Source: Holophagales bacterium (GTDB taxonomy: Bacteria; Acidobacteriota; Thermoanaerobaculia; Multivoradales; Multivoraceae). Taken from it: a DNA stretch of 64,000 bases. Below are positions 16,732 through 24,954 of this stretch, piece by piece (the first letter of the stretch is position 1; each line of letters starts with the position of its first letter). Under the pieces are notes generated by a model. That model was not told where the DNA came from, searched no databases, and worked only from the letters and a program-made list of their open reading frames with translations. The position numbers and the translations under genes were made by a program. The stretch covers positions 1 to 64,000 of the forward strand of contig VXSP01000022.1 in the NCBI GenBank assembly GCA_009837885.1, in the 5' to 3' direction.

Positions 16732-16757
16732 GCCGGCGGGACGCCGGCGCACTCAGT
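16732..16757 (-). repeat. REP-like palindromic repeat, type B variant
   Basis: On the minus strand CTGAGTGC precedes a 7-bp stem GCCGGCG/CGCCGGC with a 3-nt loop (16748-16732). It lies in the divergent gap between the hupE-like gene and the NHL lipoprotein gene. Confidence 0.6.
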
Positions 16758-16851
16758 CTGGTCCGTTGTACACTGACCGTCCCTCCCGGGTATCGCAGGA
16801 ACCGCCAACAGCGCGGCAAACGACGGATTCCAACCACTGGATGGGCCGACG

Positions 16852-18090
16852 ATGACATCGAAGCGTTCGTACTCCGTACTCGGCTGCGTGGCAGCCCTTG
16901 CTTTGCTCCTCGCCGCCTGCGGTGGCGGCGGCTACGGCGGCGACGAGGCCGCCGGCGACGGGCCGATGGCGCCGCGCTTCGAGGTCGACCCGTTCTGGCC
17001 GCAGCCGCTGCCGAACCACTGGATCCTGGGCCCGGCGATCGGCGTGACGGTCGACTCTCGCGACCACGTCTGGATCGTTCACCGGAACACGCCGGGCGCC
17101 TTCGGCGCGATCAACGAGATCGGCGCCGCGCAGGATCCGCCGCTCTCCGAGTGCTGCATTCCGGCGCCGCCGGTGCTGGAGTTCGATCCGGACGGCAACC
17201 TGGTCGGCCACTGGGGAGGGCCGAGCGAGACCGGCGAGTACGAGTGGCCGGCGTCGAACCACGGGATCCTCGTCGATCACATGGACAACGTGTGGATCGG
17301 CGGCAACGGGGGCGGCGATTCCCACGCGCTGAAGTTCACCCGGGACGGTCAGTTCCTGATGCAGGTGGGCAAGGCGAACGCCCTCGTCAACGAGGGCGCC
17401 GGCGAGGACGAGCCGCGGTTCGTGCGCAACAGCCACGACATGGAGAACTTCGGCCGGGTGGCGAAACTGTCGGTCGACCCGGAGGCGAACGAGATCTACG
17501 TCGCCGACGGCTACTTCAACCGCCGGGTCGTCGTGATCGACGCCGACACCGGTGAGTTCAAGCGCTACTGGGGCGCCTACGGCGAGGCCCCGGACGACGA
17601 ACTGGATCTCGGGCAGTACGTTCCCGGCGATCCGCCGGCGACCCAGTTCCGCGGCCCGGTCCACTGCGCCGACATCTCGGCCGACGGCCTGCTCTACGTC
17701 TGCGACCGCGCCGCCGACCGGATCCAGGTGTTCCAGGCCGACGGCACCTTCGTGAACGAAGTCTTCATCGCACCCGAGACGCTCTCCCAGGGCTCGACCT
17801 GGGACGTGGCCTTCTCGCCGGACGAGGAGCAGAAGTTCCTCTACCTGGCCGACGGCCAGAACATGAAGGTCTACGTGATCGAGCGCGCGAGCATGGAGGT
17901 GCTCTACGCCTTCGGCGACGGCGGCCGACAGCCCGGCCAGTTCTTCGCCGTCCACAGCATCGCCACCGACTCGAAGGGCAACATCTACACGACCGAGACC
18001 TACGAGGGGAAGCGGCTGCAGAAGTTCGTCAACCTGGGGATGCGCCCGGTGCCGGACGAGGACCTGGGGACCCCCTGGCCGGCTGAGTAG
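16852..18090 (+). CDS. NHL-repeat beta-propeller lipoprotein
   Basis: The 412-aa protein carries a lipobox (LALLLAAC) followed by a Gly-rich tether. NHL-type blades include GVTVDSRDHVWIVHR, VLEFDPDGNLVGHWGG, HGILVDHMDNVWIGG, ALKFTRDGQFLMQVG, ADGLLYVCDRAADRIQVFQ and SIATDSKGNIYTTE. Such propellers occur in peptidyl-alpha-hydroxyglycine amidating lyases and in many bacterial lipoproteins that bind ligands. A CC pair (ECCIPAPP) near residue 103 may form a disulfide. No enzymatic residues can be fixed by eye. TACACT at 16769-16774 is a candidate -10 box. Confidence 0.82.
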   Translation: MTSKRSYSVLGCVAALALLLAACGGGGYGGDEAAGDGPMAPRFEVDPFWPQPLPNHWILGPAIGVTVDSRDHVWIVHRNTPGAFGAINEIGAAQDPPLSECCIPAPPVLEFDPDGNLVGHWGGPSETGEYEWPASNHGILVDHMDNVWIGGNGGGDSHALKFTRDGQFLMQVGKANALVNEGAGEDEPRFVRNSHDMENFGRVAKLSVDPEANEIYVADGYFNRRVVVIDADTGEFKRYWGAYGEAPDDELDLGQYVPGDPPATQFRGPVHCADISADGLLYVCDRAADRIQVFQADGTFVNEVFIAPETLSQGSTWDVAFSPDEEQKFLYLADGQNMKVYVIERASMEVLYAFGDGGRQPGQFFAVHSIATDSKGNIYTTETYEGKRLQKFVNLGMRPVPDEDLGTPWPAE

Positions 18091-18106
18091 GGAACGTACC
18101 GCGGCT

Positions 18107-18131
18107 GTCGGCCGGAAGGCCGGCGCACCGG
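18107..18131 (-). repeat. REP-like palindromic repeat, type A
   Basis: On the minus strand CCGGTGC is followed by GCCGGCC-TTCC-GGCCGAC, a hairpin with one mismatch. Twenty-two bases are identical to the copy inside the alcohol dehydrogenase gene at 49485. It lies between two convergent genes. Confidence 0.65.
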
Positions 18132-18177
18132 CAGCCTGACTGGCCCGGCAGGCGGCAGGTTCCGCGGGAGATCGGCC

Positions 18178-19104
18178 TCAATCGAAAGCGGGGATGATCT
18201 CTTCCGCGACGAGTTGGTAGTGGTCGAGACGGTGGGTCGGAATGCCGCCGATCATGACTTCGTGGGCGCCGGCGTCGATCATCTCGCCGATCCGGTCGAT
18301 GACGTAGCTCTTCGGGCCGGCCGCCGTGCCTTCGCCCAGGCCGCGAGCTGCGATGAAGCGCCTGGCGGCGGCCTCGTCGTCCGTCACGAAGGTCGGCATC
18401 AGCACCGTGTGCCGGATCTCGCCGGGATCGCGGCCCGCGTCCTCGCAGTGCCGGTTGACGACGGAGACCTTGTGCCGGAAGTACTCGCGGGTCATCGGTC
18501 CGCGCGCCCAGCCGTCGAGGTTCATCACGTCGCCGTGGCGCGCCAGGGTGCGCAGCGTCCGCTTCTCGCCGGTGCCGCCGATCAGGATGGGGATGGGTGC
18601 GTCGTAACAGCCGGGCGAGAGGGGCGCGGAGTCGAGGTCGTAGTACTCGCCCTTGAAATCGACCGGCTCGCTCGAACGGAACAGTGCCCGGATCAGTTCG
18701 ACCGCCTCCTCGAAGCGGTCCTGGCGCTCCTTCATCGAGGGGAACTTCCAGCCGTAGGCCTCGTGCTCGCGCTTGAACCAGGCCGCGCCGATCCCGAGCA
18801 CGAAGCGGCCGTGGGAGATGTGGTCCAGGGTGCCCGCCATCTTGGCGACCAGACCGGGATTGCGGTACGTGTTGCCTAGAACCAGGTGGCCGATCTTCAG
18901 GTTCTTCGTGATGCTCGCGGTTGCCGCGGCGACGGTGAAGGCCTCCTGCGCCGCGAGGTGTTCCTCTTCCTTGAGCCCCGGCGGCGGCAGGTAGTGGTCG
19001 GCGTACCAGATGCTGTCCCAGGGGCCCTGGTCGAGCAGTTCGGCCACCTCCCGGACGCTGTCCCAGGTGTTGCGGTAGACGGTGACCTGTGCGCCGAACT
19101 TCAT
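18178..19104 (-). CDS. LLM-class flavin (F420 or FMN)-dependent oxidoreductase
   Basis: The 308-aa protein has the luciferase-like TIM-barrel pattern: MKFGAQVTVY at the N-terminus, WYADHYLPPP, LKIGHLVLGNTYRNPGLVAKM, LDHISHGRFVLGIGAAWF and the phosphate-site strand PILIGGTGEKRTL. LLM enzymes use reduced F420 or FMN; which applies here cannot be told, and the substrate is unknown. It is the last gene of a minus-strand operon after an acyl-CoA ligase and a quinone-oxidoreductase-like gene (gaps 37 and 13 nt), suggesting a shared catabolic pathway for a carboxylic acid. GGGAG lies 8 nt before the ATG. Confidence 0.9.
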   Translation of the reverse strand: MKFGAQVTVYRNTWDSVREVAELLDQGPWDSIWYADHYLPPPGLKEEEHLAAQEAFTVAAATASITKNLKIGHLVLGNTYRNPGLVAKMAGTLDHISHGRFVLGIGAAWFKREHEAYGWKFPSMKERQDRFEEAVELIRALFRSSEPVDFKGEYYDLDSAPLSPGCYDAPIPILIGGTGEKRTLRTLARHGDVMNLDGWARGPMTREYFRHKVSVVNRHCEDAGRDPGEIRHTVLMPTFVTDDEAAARRFIAARGLGEGTAAGPKSYVIDRIGEMIDAGAHEVMIGGIPTHRLDHYQLVAEEIIPAFD

Positions 19105-19117
19105 GTCGTTATCTCCC

Positions 19118-20092
19118 TCAGGAGCGCTGCATGACCATCTTGCCGATGATCTTGCGGTCCATCATGTCGCGAAGCGCCTGCGGGACCTCTTCCAGGGGAT
19201 AGCGGCGCGAGATGAAGGGCTGGATCTTGCCGGAGGCGGCGAGGGCCTCGGTCTCCACCCTCGTCGCCTCGAAGATCTCCGGCTCGCGCATCCTGGAGGC
19301 GCCCCAGAACACACCGACGACGTCGCAGCCCTTGAGCAGGGTGAGATTGAGCGGCATGCGCGGAATGCCTGCGGTGAAGCCGATCACAAGGAACCGGCCG
19401 CGCCAGTTCGTGGCGCGGAGCGCGGCCTCCGCGTAGTCGCCGCCGACCGCGTCGTAGACGACGTCGACGCCCTTGCCGTCCGTCAGTTCCTTGGCGCGGT
19501 TCTTCAGGTCCTCTTCGGCGTAGTTGATCGTCTCGTCGGCGCCGCGCTCGCGGCAGAGCGCCAGCTTCTCCTCGCTCGAAGCGGCGGCGATCACCCGGGC
19601 GCCCATCACCTTGCCCAGCTCCAGGGCGGCAAGGCCGACGCCGCCGGCGGCGCCGAGCACGAGGAGCGTCTCGCCCGGCTTCAGGTTGCCCCGGTACTTC
19701 AGCGCGTAGTGGCCGGTGCCGTAGGCGTAGCCGTACCCCGTGGCCTCGGCGTGGCCGAGCCCCGGCGGCAGCTTGCGCACCTGGGACGCCTTGATCAGCA
19801 CCTGCTCGGCGAAACCGCCGGTGCCGCCGCCTCCGACCACGTCGTCGCCGACTGCAAGGCCGTTTACATCGGGCCCCACGGCCGCGATCCTGCCGCCCAC
19901 CTCACCGCCGACGACGAAGGGCGGCTCGCCCCGGAACTGGTATCGGTTCTCGATGATCAGGGTGTCGGGCCAGGTGATCGCCGCCGCCCGGATGTCGACG
20001 ACGACCTCGCCCGGCCCCGGAGCCGGATCGGGAAGGTCCTCGATCGTCAGGTTCTCCGGGGGTCCGAACGCATTACATACAACTGCCTTCAT
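19118..20092 (-). CDS. NADPH:quinone oxidoreductase-like protein (zinc-free MDR family)
   Basis: The 324-aa protein is a medium-chain dehydrogenase/reductase of the quinone-reductase type. The N-terminal GroES-like part has PFVVGGEVGGRIAAVG. The Rossmann motif VLGAAGGVGLAALELGK begins near residue 144, and NADPH contacts are likely in AAASSEEKLAL. The zinc-binding cysteines of alcohol dehydrogenases are absent. It lies in the middle of the ligase/reductase/LLM operon, so reduction of an enoyl-CoA or quinone intermediate is plausible but not shown. GAGG precedes the ATG. Confidence 0.9.
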   Translation of the reverse strand: MKAVVCNAFGPPENLTIEDLPDPAPGPGEVVVDIRAAAITWPDTLIIENRYQFRGEPPFVVGGEVGGRIAAVGPDVNGLAVGDDVVGGGGTGGFAEQVLIKASQVRKLPPGLGHAEATGYGYAYGTGHYALKYRGNLKPGETLLVLGAAGGVGLAALELGKVMGARVIAAASSEEKLALCRERGADETINYAEEDLKNRAKELTDGKGVDVVYDAVGGDYAEAALRATNWRGRFLVIGFTAGIPRMPLNLTLLKGCDVVGVFWGASRMREPEIFEATRVETEALAASGKIQPFISRRYPLEEVPQALRDMMDRKIIGKMVMQRS

Positions 20093-20129
20093 GGTTGCCT
20101 CGGGATGTGGTTTGTGGGGAAGCTCTCCG

Positions 20130-21710
20130 TCAGATCTGGCGCTCGCGGCCCTTCCAGTACGGCGCTCGGACCAGGCCGCGCTGGATCTTGCCGGTGGGCA
20201 TGCGGGGGAGGTCGGTCGCGAAGTCGATGGAGCGCGGGCGCTTGAAGTCCGGCAGGTGCTCGCGGCACCAGGCCAGGAGTTCCTCGGCCAGTTCGTCGCC
20301 GGCTTCGTAGCCTTCGTCGACTTCGACGACCGACTTGACGCTTTCTCCCCACTCCTCGTGGGGCACGCCGACGGTGCAGACCTCGTAGACCGCGGGGTGC
20401 TGCTGGATCACGTCGTCGATTTCCTGGGGGTAGATGTTCACGCCGCCGGCGATGATGGTCTCCGCCGAGCGGCCGGTCAGGAACAGGTAGCCGTCCTCGT
20501 CGACGTAGCCCATGTCGCCCATCGTGAAGTAGCCGTCGCGGTAGGCGGAGGCGGTCTTCTCGGGCGCCTTGAAGTAGACGAAGCTGTTCTCGGACGCCTC
20601 GAAGTAGACCGTGCCGGTGGTTCCGCTCGGCACCGGCTCGCCGTTGTCGTCGAGCACCTTGTACTTCGTTCCCTCGACCGTGCGGCCGACGCTGCCGGGC
20701 TTCTCGAGCCACTCCTTCGAGTCCACCCAGAACGTGCCGCCCTCGGTGGCGGCGTAGTACTCCCAGACAACCGGCCCGAACCACTCGATGATCTTGTGCT
20801 TGACGTGGACCGGCGTGGGCGCCGCGCCGTGGCAGAGCCAGCGCATGGAGGAGACGTCGTAACGCTCCCTGACCTCCGGCGGTAGCGTGAGCATGCGATG
20901 GAACATCGTCGCCACCATGTGCGTGTGAGTAACCCGATGGCGGTCGATGAGGGCGAGCGTCTCCTCGGCATCCCACTTGTCCATCAGCACCGAACCGACG
21001 CCGGCGCCCATCGGCATCGCCAGGTTGAGACCCAGCGGAGCGGCGTGGTAGAGCGGCCCGGTGACCAGGGCGCAGTCCGTGTCCGGCTCGAAGTCGCCCG
21101 ACTCGCGGACCGCCAGCAGGAACGGCGTCGGCGTCGGGTCCGCCTTACGGTAGACCCCCTTGGGGTGGCCGGTGGTGCCGGAGGTGTAGAGCATTGGCAC
21201 GCCCAGGATCGGGTTGTCGATGTTCGAGCCGTCCTCGGCTGCGAGCGCTTCCTCGTAGGACTCGGCGCCCTCGATCTGGCCGCCGACCGCCAGGGTCAGG
21301 CGCAGGTGGCTGGAGGCCGCCTGAGCCGCGGCAACAGCCGGCGCGAAGGCCTCGTCGGCGATCAACACGCGGGCCTCGCAGTTGTCGGCGATGTAGGCCA
21401 CCTCGGGTGGCGAGAGGTGCCAGTTGATCGCCGTCATGCGTCCGCCGGAGCGCTGGCAGGCGACGACCGTTTCGACGAACTCGGGCCGGTTCCGGCACAG
21501 CAGGGCGACGCCGACATCCGGACCGACACCGTGGGCCCGCAGCACGCGGGCCAGGCGATTGGCGTTGGCGTTCAGTTCGCCGAGCGTTCGGCCGCCGAAC
21601 TTCGACAGCACGGCCATCCGGTCGGGGGCCACCTCCGCGTGCACCGCGAAGCCCATGCCGTAGGGCGCGGCCGCCATCAGTCGTTCCTGTAGTTCGAGGT
21701 CGATCGCCAT
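20130..21710 (-). CDS. acyl-CoA synthetase (AMP-dependent ligase)
   Basis: The 526-aa ANL-superfamily enzyme has the adenylate motif MLYTSGTTGHPKGV, the EYYAATEGG motif, the hinge segment YLFLTGRSAETIIAGGVNIYP and the C-terminal catalytic lysine in MPTGKIQRG. It activates a carboxylic acid with ATP and transfers it to CoA. The chain length and the exact acid are not readable from the sequence. It is the first gene of a three-gene minus-strand operon; GGAGAGG precedes the ATG and a TAGACT box lies at 21795-21800. The divergent aconitase X operon shares the intergenic region. Confidence 0.93.
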   Translation of the reverse strand: MAIDLELQERLMAAAPYGMGFAVHAEVAPDRMAVLSKFGGRTLGELNANANRLARVLRAHGVGPDVGVALLCRNRPEFVETVVACQRSGGRMTAINWHLSPPEVAYIADNCEARVLIADEAFAPAVAAAQAASSHLRLTLAVGGQIEGAESYEEALAAEDGSNIDNPILGVPMLYTSGTTGHPKGVYRKADPTPTPFLLAVRESGDFEPDTDCALVTGPLYHAAPLGLNLAMPMGAGVGSVLMDKWDAEETLALIDRHRVTHTHMVATMFHRMLTLPPEVRERYDVSSMRWLCHGAAPTPVHVKHKIIEWFGPVVWEYYAATEGGTFWVDSKEWLEKPGSVGRTVEGTKYKVLDDNGEPVPSGTTGTVYFEASENSFVYFKAPEKTASAYRDGYFTMGDMGYVDEDGYLFLTGRSAETIIAGGVNIYPQEIDDVIQQHPAVYEVCTVGVPHEEWGESVKSVVEVDEGYEAGDELAEELLAWCREHLPDFKRPRSIDFATDLPRMPTGKIQRGLVRAPYWKGRERQI

Positions 21711-21809
21711 GCGGGCCTCTCCGTGGGTGCCGGCAGTGCCGGCGCCGTGTGTCGCTGGTTCCCTGAGTCGTCGGTTGCCGGGTTGTGGAGCGGGAGTCTA
21801 GCCCCTGGC

Positions 21810-21815
21810 TACACT
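21810..21815 (+). promoter_or_regulatory. -10 box for a probably leaderless aconitase X mRNA
   Basis: TACACT ends 8 nt before the ATG at 21824, with no Shine-Dalgarno sequence in between. Minus-strand TAGACT (21795-21800) just beside it may serve the divergent ligase operon. Confidence 0.5.
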
Positions 21816-21823
21816 GGCCGCCC

Positions 21824-23146
21824 ATGCCCGCCGCGACCACGCCCGAGACGGTCGATCTGACAGACCGCGACCGGGCCATGCTTGCCGGCGATTTCGGTCA
21901 AGCCGCGGCGGTCGCGATGCGCATCATCGCCACGATGGCCGGCGTCTACGGCGCCAAGCGGCTGCTCGACATCGAGGGCGCCCACATCGACGGCTGCCTC
22001 TACCACGGCGACTCGGGCGTCGACTTCGCGGAGCTCCTGGTTGCGGGCGGCGCGCGGGTCAGCGTACCGACGACGCTGAACGTCGGCGGCCTCGACCTGG
22101 TGCATCCGGAGGAGTTCGCCGGCACGGCGGAGCGGCGGGCGAAGGCGCTGCGGCTGATGGAGTGCTACGAGGAGATGGGCTGCCGGACGATCTGGACCTG
22201 CGCGCCCTACCAGACGACGCCCCGGCCGGCGTTCGGGCAGCAGGTCGCCTGGGCCGAGAGCAACGCGATCGTGTTCGCGAACTCGGTCCTCGGCGCGCGC
22301 ACCCACCGCTACGGCGACTTCATTGACATCTGTGCCGCGATCACGGGCCGCGCGCCGGCGGTGGGGCTCCACCTGGAGGAGAACCGCCGCGGCCAGGTCG
22401 TGTTCGACCTGCGGTCGTTGCCGCGCGCTCTTCGGAGCGCGGCCTGGCTGCTGCCGGCGATCGGTTACCTGGTGGGGGAGCGCTGCGGCAACCGGATTCC
22501 CGTTCTGCTCGGCCTGGAGGAGGCGGACGAGGACGGCCTGAAGGCGCTGGGAGCGGCCGCGGCGTCCTCGGGAGCCGTCGCCCTGTTCCACGCGGTCGGC
22601 ATCACGCCCGAGGCGCCGACGCTGGAGGCCGCGCTCGGCGGCGAGGAGGCGGCGGAGTGGATCGCGGTCGGCGTGTCCGATCTGCGTGCCGGCCTGCGGA
22701 GTCTGTCGACGGCGCCGGGGGCAAGCGAAGTCGGGATCGGTGGTTCAGAAGACGACGGATTGCCGATCGACGTCGTGGCGCTTGGCAGTCCGCACTTTTC
22801 GCCGCGCGAGTTCGCGGAGTTGCTGCCTCTCGTCGAGCGCCATCCGCCGGCCGGGAGAGTCGAGTTCGTCGTCTGCACGAACCGGCTCTCCCTCGGCGAA
22901 CTGGAGCGGACGGGGAACCTGGAGCGGCTGCGCGCCCACGGCGTCCGCGTGGTCGTCGACACCTGCGTGGTCGTGGCGCCGATCCTGCGCACGCCGGCGG
23001 GCGGCGTGCTGATGACGAACTCGGGGAAGTTCGCGCACTACGCCCCCGGCAACGTGGGCTTCGACGTCGTCTTCGGCAGTCTGGCCGAGTGTGTCCGCTC
23101 GGCTCACCGCGGTCGGCTGTGGCGCGACCCGGCGCTGTGGCCATGA
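21824..23146 (+). CDS. aconitase X, large (catalytic) subunit
   Basis: The 440-aa protein matches the aconitase X catalytic domain (formerly DUF521): MLAGDFGQAAAVAMRIIATMAGVYGA, IEGAHIDGCLYHGDSGVDFAELL, VPTTLNVGGLDLVHP, TIWTCAPYQTTPRPAFGQQVAWAESNAIVFANSVLGART, VALGSPHFSPREFAELL and ILRTPAGGVLMTNSGKFAHYAPGN. Known members dehydrate cis-3-hydroxy-L-proline in bacteria or phosphomevalonate in archaea, using an iron or iron-sulfur centre. The bacterial proline-type role is the likelier guess. The stop codon overlaps the start of the small-subunit gene (ATGA), so the two are translationally coupled. Confidence 0.92.
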   Translation: MPAATTPETVDLTDRDRAMLAGDFGQAAAVAMRIIATMAGVYGAKRLLDIEGAHIDGCLYHGDSGVDFAELLVAGGARVSVPTTLNVGGLDLVHPEEFAGTAERRAKALRLMECYEEMGCRTIWTCAPYQTTPRPAFGQQVAWAESNAIVFANSVLGARTHRYGDFIDICAAITGRAPAVGLHLEENRRGQVVFDLRSLPRALRSAAWLLPAIGYLVGERCGNRIPVLLGLEEADEDGLKALGAAAASSGAVALFHAVGITPEAPTLEAALGGEEAAEWIAVGVSDLRAGLRSLSTAPGASEVGIGGSEDDGLPIDVVALGSPHFSPREFAELLPLVERHPPAGRVEFVVCTNRLSLGELERTGNLERLRAHGVRVVVDTCVVVAPILRTPAGGVLMTNSGKFAHYAPGNVGFDVVFGSLAECVRSAHRGRLWRDPALWP

Positions 23147-23565
23147 GCGTCGCGGAACTCGAGGGCCGGACCCTGGTGGCCGGCGCCGGTGCGGGCCCGG
23201 TGCTGCGGCTCGAGGAGCCGCTGTCGTTCTGGGGCGGCGTCGATCCGGTGACCGGGCGGATCATCGACCGGAGGCATCCGCGGTGCGGAGAGAGCGTCGC
23301 CGGCCGCGTCCTCGTGATGCCCTACGGGCGGGGGTCGAGCAGTTCGAGCTCGGTTCTACTGGAAGGAGTGCGTCTCGGCACGGCGCCGGCCGCCGTCGTG
23401 CTGCGGGAACTCGACGGGATCCTCGCCCTCGGCGCGGCGGTGGCCCGGGAACTCTACGAACGGTCGCCGCCGGTGCTGGTGCTGGCCCCCGCTGACTGGG
23501 AGGCCCTGCCGGAAGGGGCCGAAGCCTCGGTCGACGTCAGCGGCCGCCTGCGGATCGCAGGCTGA
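23143..23565 (+). CDS. aconitase X, small (swivel) subunit
   Basis: The 140-aa protein is the DUF126/swivel domain: LEGRTLVAGAGAGPVLRLEEPLSFWGGVDP, RHPRCGESVAGRVLVMPYGRGSSSSSSVLLE and a C-terminal strand. It closes the active site of the catalytic subunit; the SSSSSS segment corresponds to the conserved serine region of the family. It starts inside the last codons of the large-subunit gene (ATGA). Its last 29 nt overlap the convergent outer-membrane barrel gene. Confidence 0.92.
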   Translation: MSVAELEGRTLVAGAGAGPVLRLEEPLSFWGGVDPVTGRIIDRRHPRCGESVAGRVLVMPYGRGSSSSSSVLLEGVRLGTAPAAVVLRELDGILALGAAVARELYERSPPVLVLAPADWEALPEGAEASVDVSGRLRIAG

Positions 23566-24787
23566 CGTTCCAGGAGGTCCACACCCAGACCTTGAACGTG
23601 TCGGTGCCGAACTCGTCGGCGTCGTACTGCGCCAGCTTGATGCCGAAGTCCTGCTTCCAGGGCGTGTTCCAGACCGCCATCGCGTCGATCTCCGTGCCGT
23701 AGTCCATGCTGCCGACCGCGGACCGGAACTGGTGCCAGCGAATCGTCCAGTTCCAGGTGTCCAGGTTGTGGTCGAGACGGAGGTAGACGTCGACGAGGCC
23801 GTTGGCGGGAGTGCCGAGGAACTTGTCGGTCCAGCCGTTGAAACCGTGCAGCGTCGCCAGCGGCGTGCGGAAGCCGTACGTGCCGTCGCCGTCGAGGGCT
23901 TCGCGCACTGCGCGCATGCTGATGTCGCCGCGGGTGAAGCCGATGCCGGTCTTCTGGTAGTCGAGGTCGACGCTGCCGGGGTGGTCCGCCCAGTCCGACT
24001 GCACGGCGTACTGGAGTTCCCACAGGACCGACGCCGCGCCGGCGTCGTGCGAACCGTTGTAGCTGGCGCCCCAGTTGGAAGTCGAGTTGGCCGCGGCGCC
24101 GGGTCGCTCGTAGTCCAGCAGATAGCCGAAGAGAGCCAGGTTGCCGGGCCCGGCCGGGCCGGAAACGTAGATCAGGTGGGAGCCCATCGGTTCCTCTGCG
24201 CCGGTGATCCGGTGGGCGCGATCGAGGAAGGCGTAGCGGAGGGACCAGTCGGCGCGCAGCTTCGCGTCGAGGGCGGCGGCGTCGAAGGCCTGGTGGTGCT
24301 GGCGCCAGCCGACGGCGCCGACGAAGCGCTGGTCGCCGATCAGAAGCTCCGTCCGGCCGAGGGTGAACGCGACCGGTCCGCGCTCCAGCTTCGCGGCCGC
24401 CTGGTTGATCGCCGTGAGCGCCGGGTCGGCGATGACCGGCCGGTCGCGGACACCGTTGTCGAGGCTGCCGTAGCCGAGATTGCGGTAGGTGCGGTCGTTC
24501 CCGACCGGGGTCACCTCCTCCGCCTCGAGCAGGAACGAGAAGCCGCGGAAGACCTTCGTCTGCAGCTTGAGGCTCGTTCGCAGGGTCGAGGCGAGCGCCG
24601 CGCTATCGAACGCGTCGTCGTCCGATTGCTCGATCCGGTAGCGGAGACCGACGGAAACGTCCGCGTCGCGGATCGCCTGTCCGAGCGTCGCCGGCTCGTT
24701 GGGAGCATTCTCCTCGTCCCCTTGCGCGAGCCCGGGCGCAACGCCGAGGGTCACGCTGAGCGCGAGCGGAATCAGACACTTGCGCAT
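23537..24787 (-). CDS. outer-membrane beta-barrel (alginate-export/porin-like) protein
   Basis: The 416-aa precursor has a signal peptide (MRKCLIPLALSVTLGVAPGLAQG). The remainder alternates polar and hydrophobic residues in strands with aromatic ends and closes with KVWVWTSWNVSLRSAGGR. Features such as VGLRYRIEQ, RTELLIGDQRFVGAVGWRQ and LDRAHRITG resemble the alginate-export/porin family, so passive uptake of a solute across the outer membrane is inferred. ATG 24787 is chosen because the signal peptide starts there. TATACT at 24846-24841 is a near-consensus -10 box. The gene converges on the aconitase X operon. Confidence 0.78.
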   Translation of the reverse strand: MRKCLIPLALSVTLGVAPGLAQGDEENAPNEPATLGQAIRDADVSVGLRYRIEQSDDDAFDSAALASTLRTSLKLQTKVFRGFSFLLEAEEVTPVGNDRTYRNLGYGSLDNGVRDRPVIADPALTAINQAAAKLERGPVAFTLGRTELLIGDQRFVGAVGWRQHHQAFDAAALDAKLRADWSLRYAFLDRAHRITGAEEPMGSHLIYVSGPAGPGNLALFGYLLDYERPGAAANSTSNWGASYNGSHDAGAASVLWELQYAVQSDWADHPGSVDLDYQKTGIGFTRGDISMRAVREALDGDGTYGFRTPLATLHGFNGWTDKFLGTPANGLVDVYLRLDHNLDTWNWTIRWHQFRSAVGSMDYGTEIDAMAVWNTPWKQDFGIKLAQYDADEFGTDTFKVWVWTSWNVSLRSAGGR

Positions 24788-24840
24788 GATCAGGTTCGGT
24801 ACTCGAGGAGAAGAAGGTGGAGTCGCCGGAGGCCGGCGGC

Positions 24841-24846
24841 AGTATA
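24841..24846 (-). promoter_or_regulatory. -10 box for the outer-membrane barrel gene
   Basis: TATACT (five of six against TATAAT) lies 53 nt before the ATG at 24787. A plus-strand TACACT at 24864-24869 may serve the divergent cytochrome gene. Confidence 0.4.
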
Positions 24847-24954
24847 CAAGCCACCTGTTGGAGTACACTTGCTGAGCACTGACCTAGGATCCGAGCCAGC
24901 ACTCGATTCCATGCCGCCCCTGGCGCCGCTGGCCGCAAACCGGAGACCAGACTG

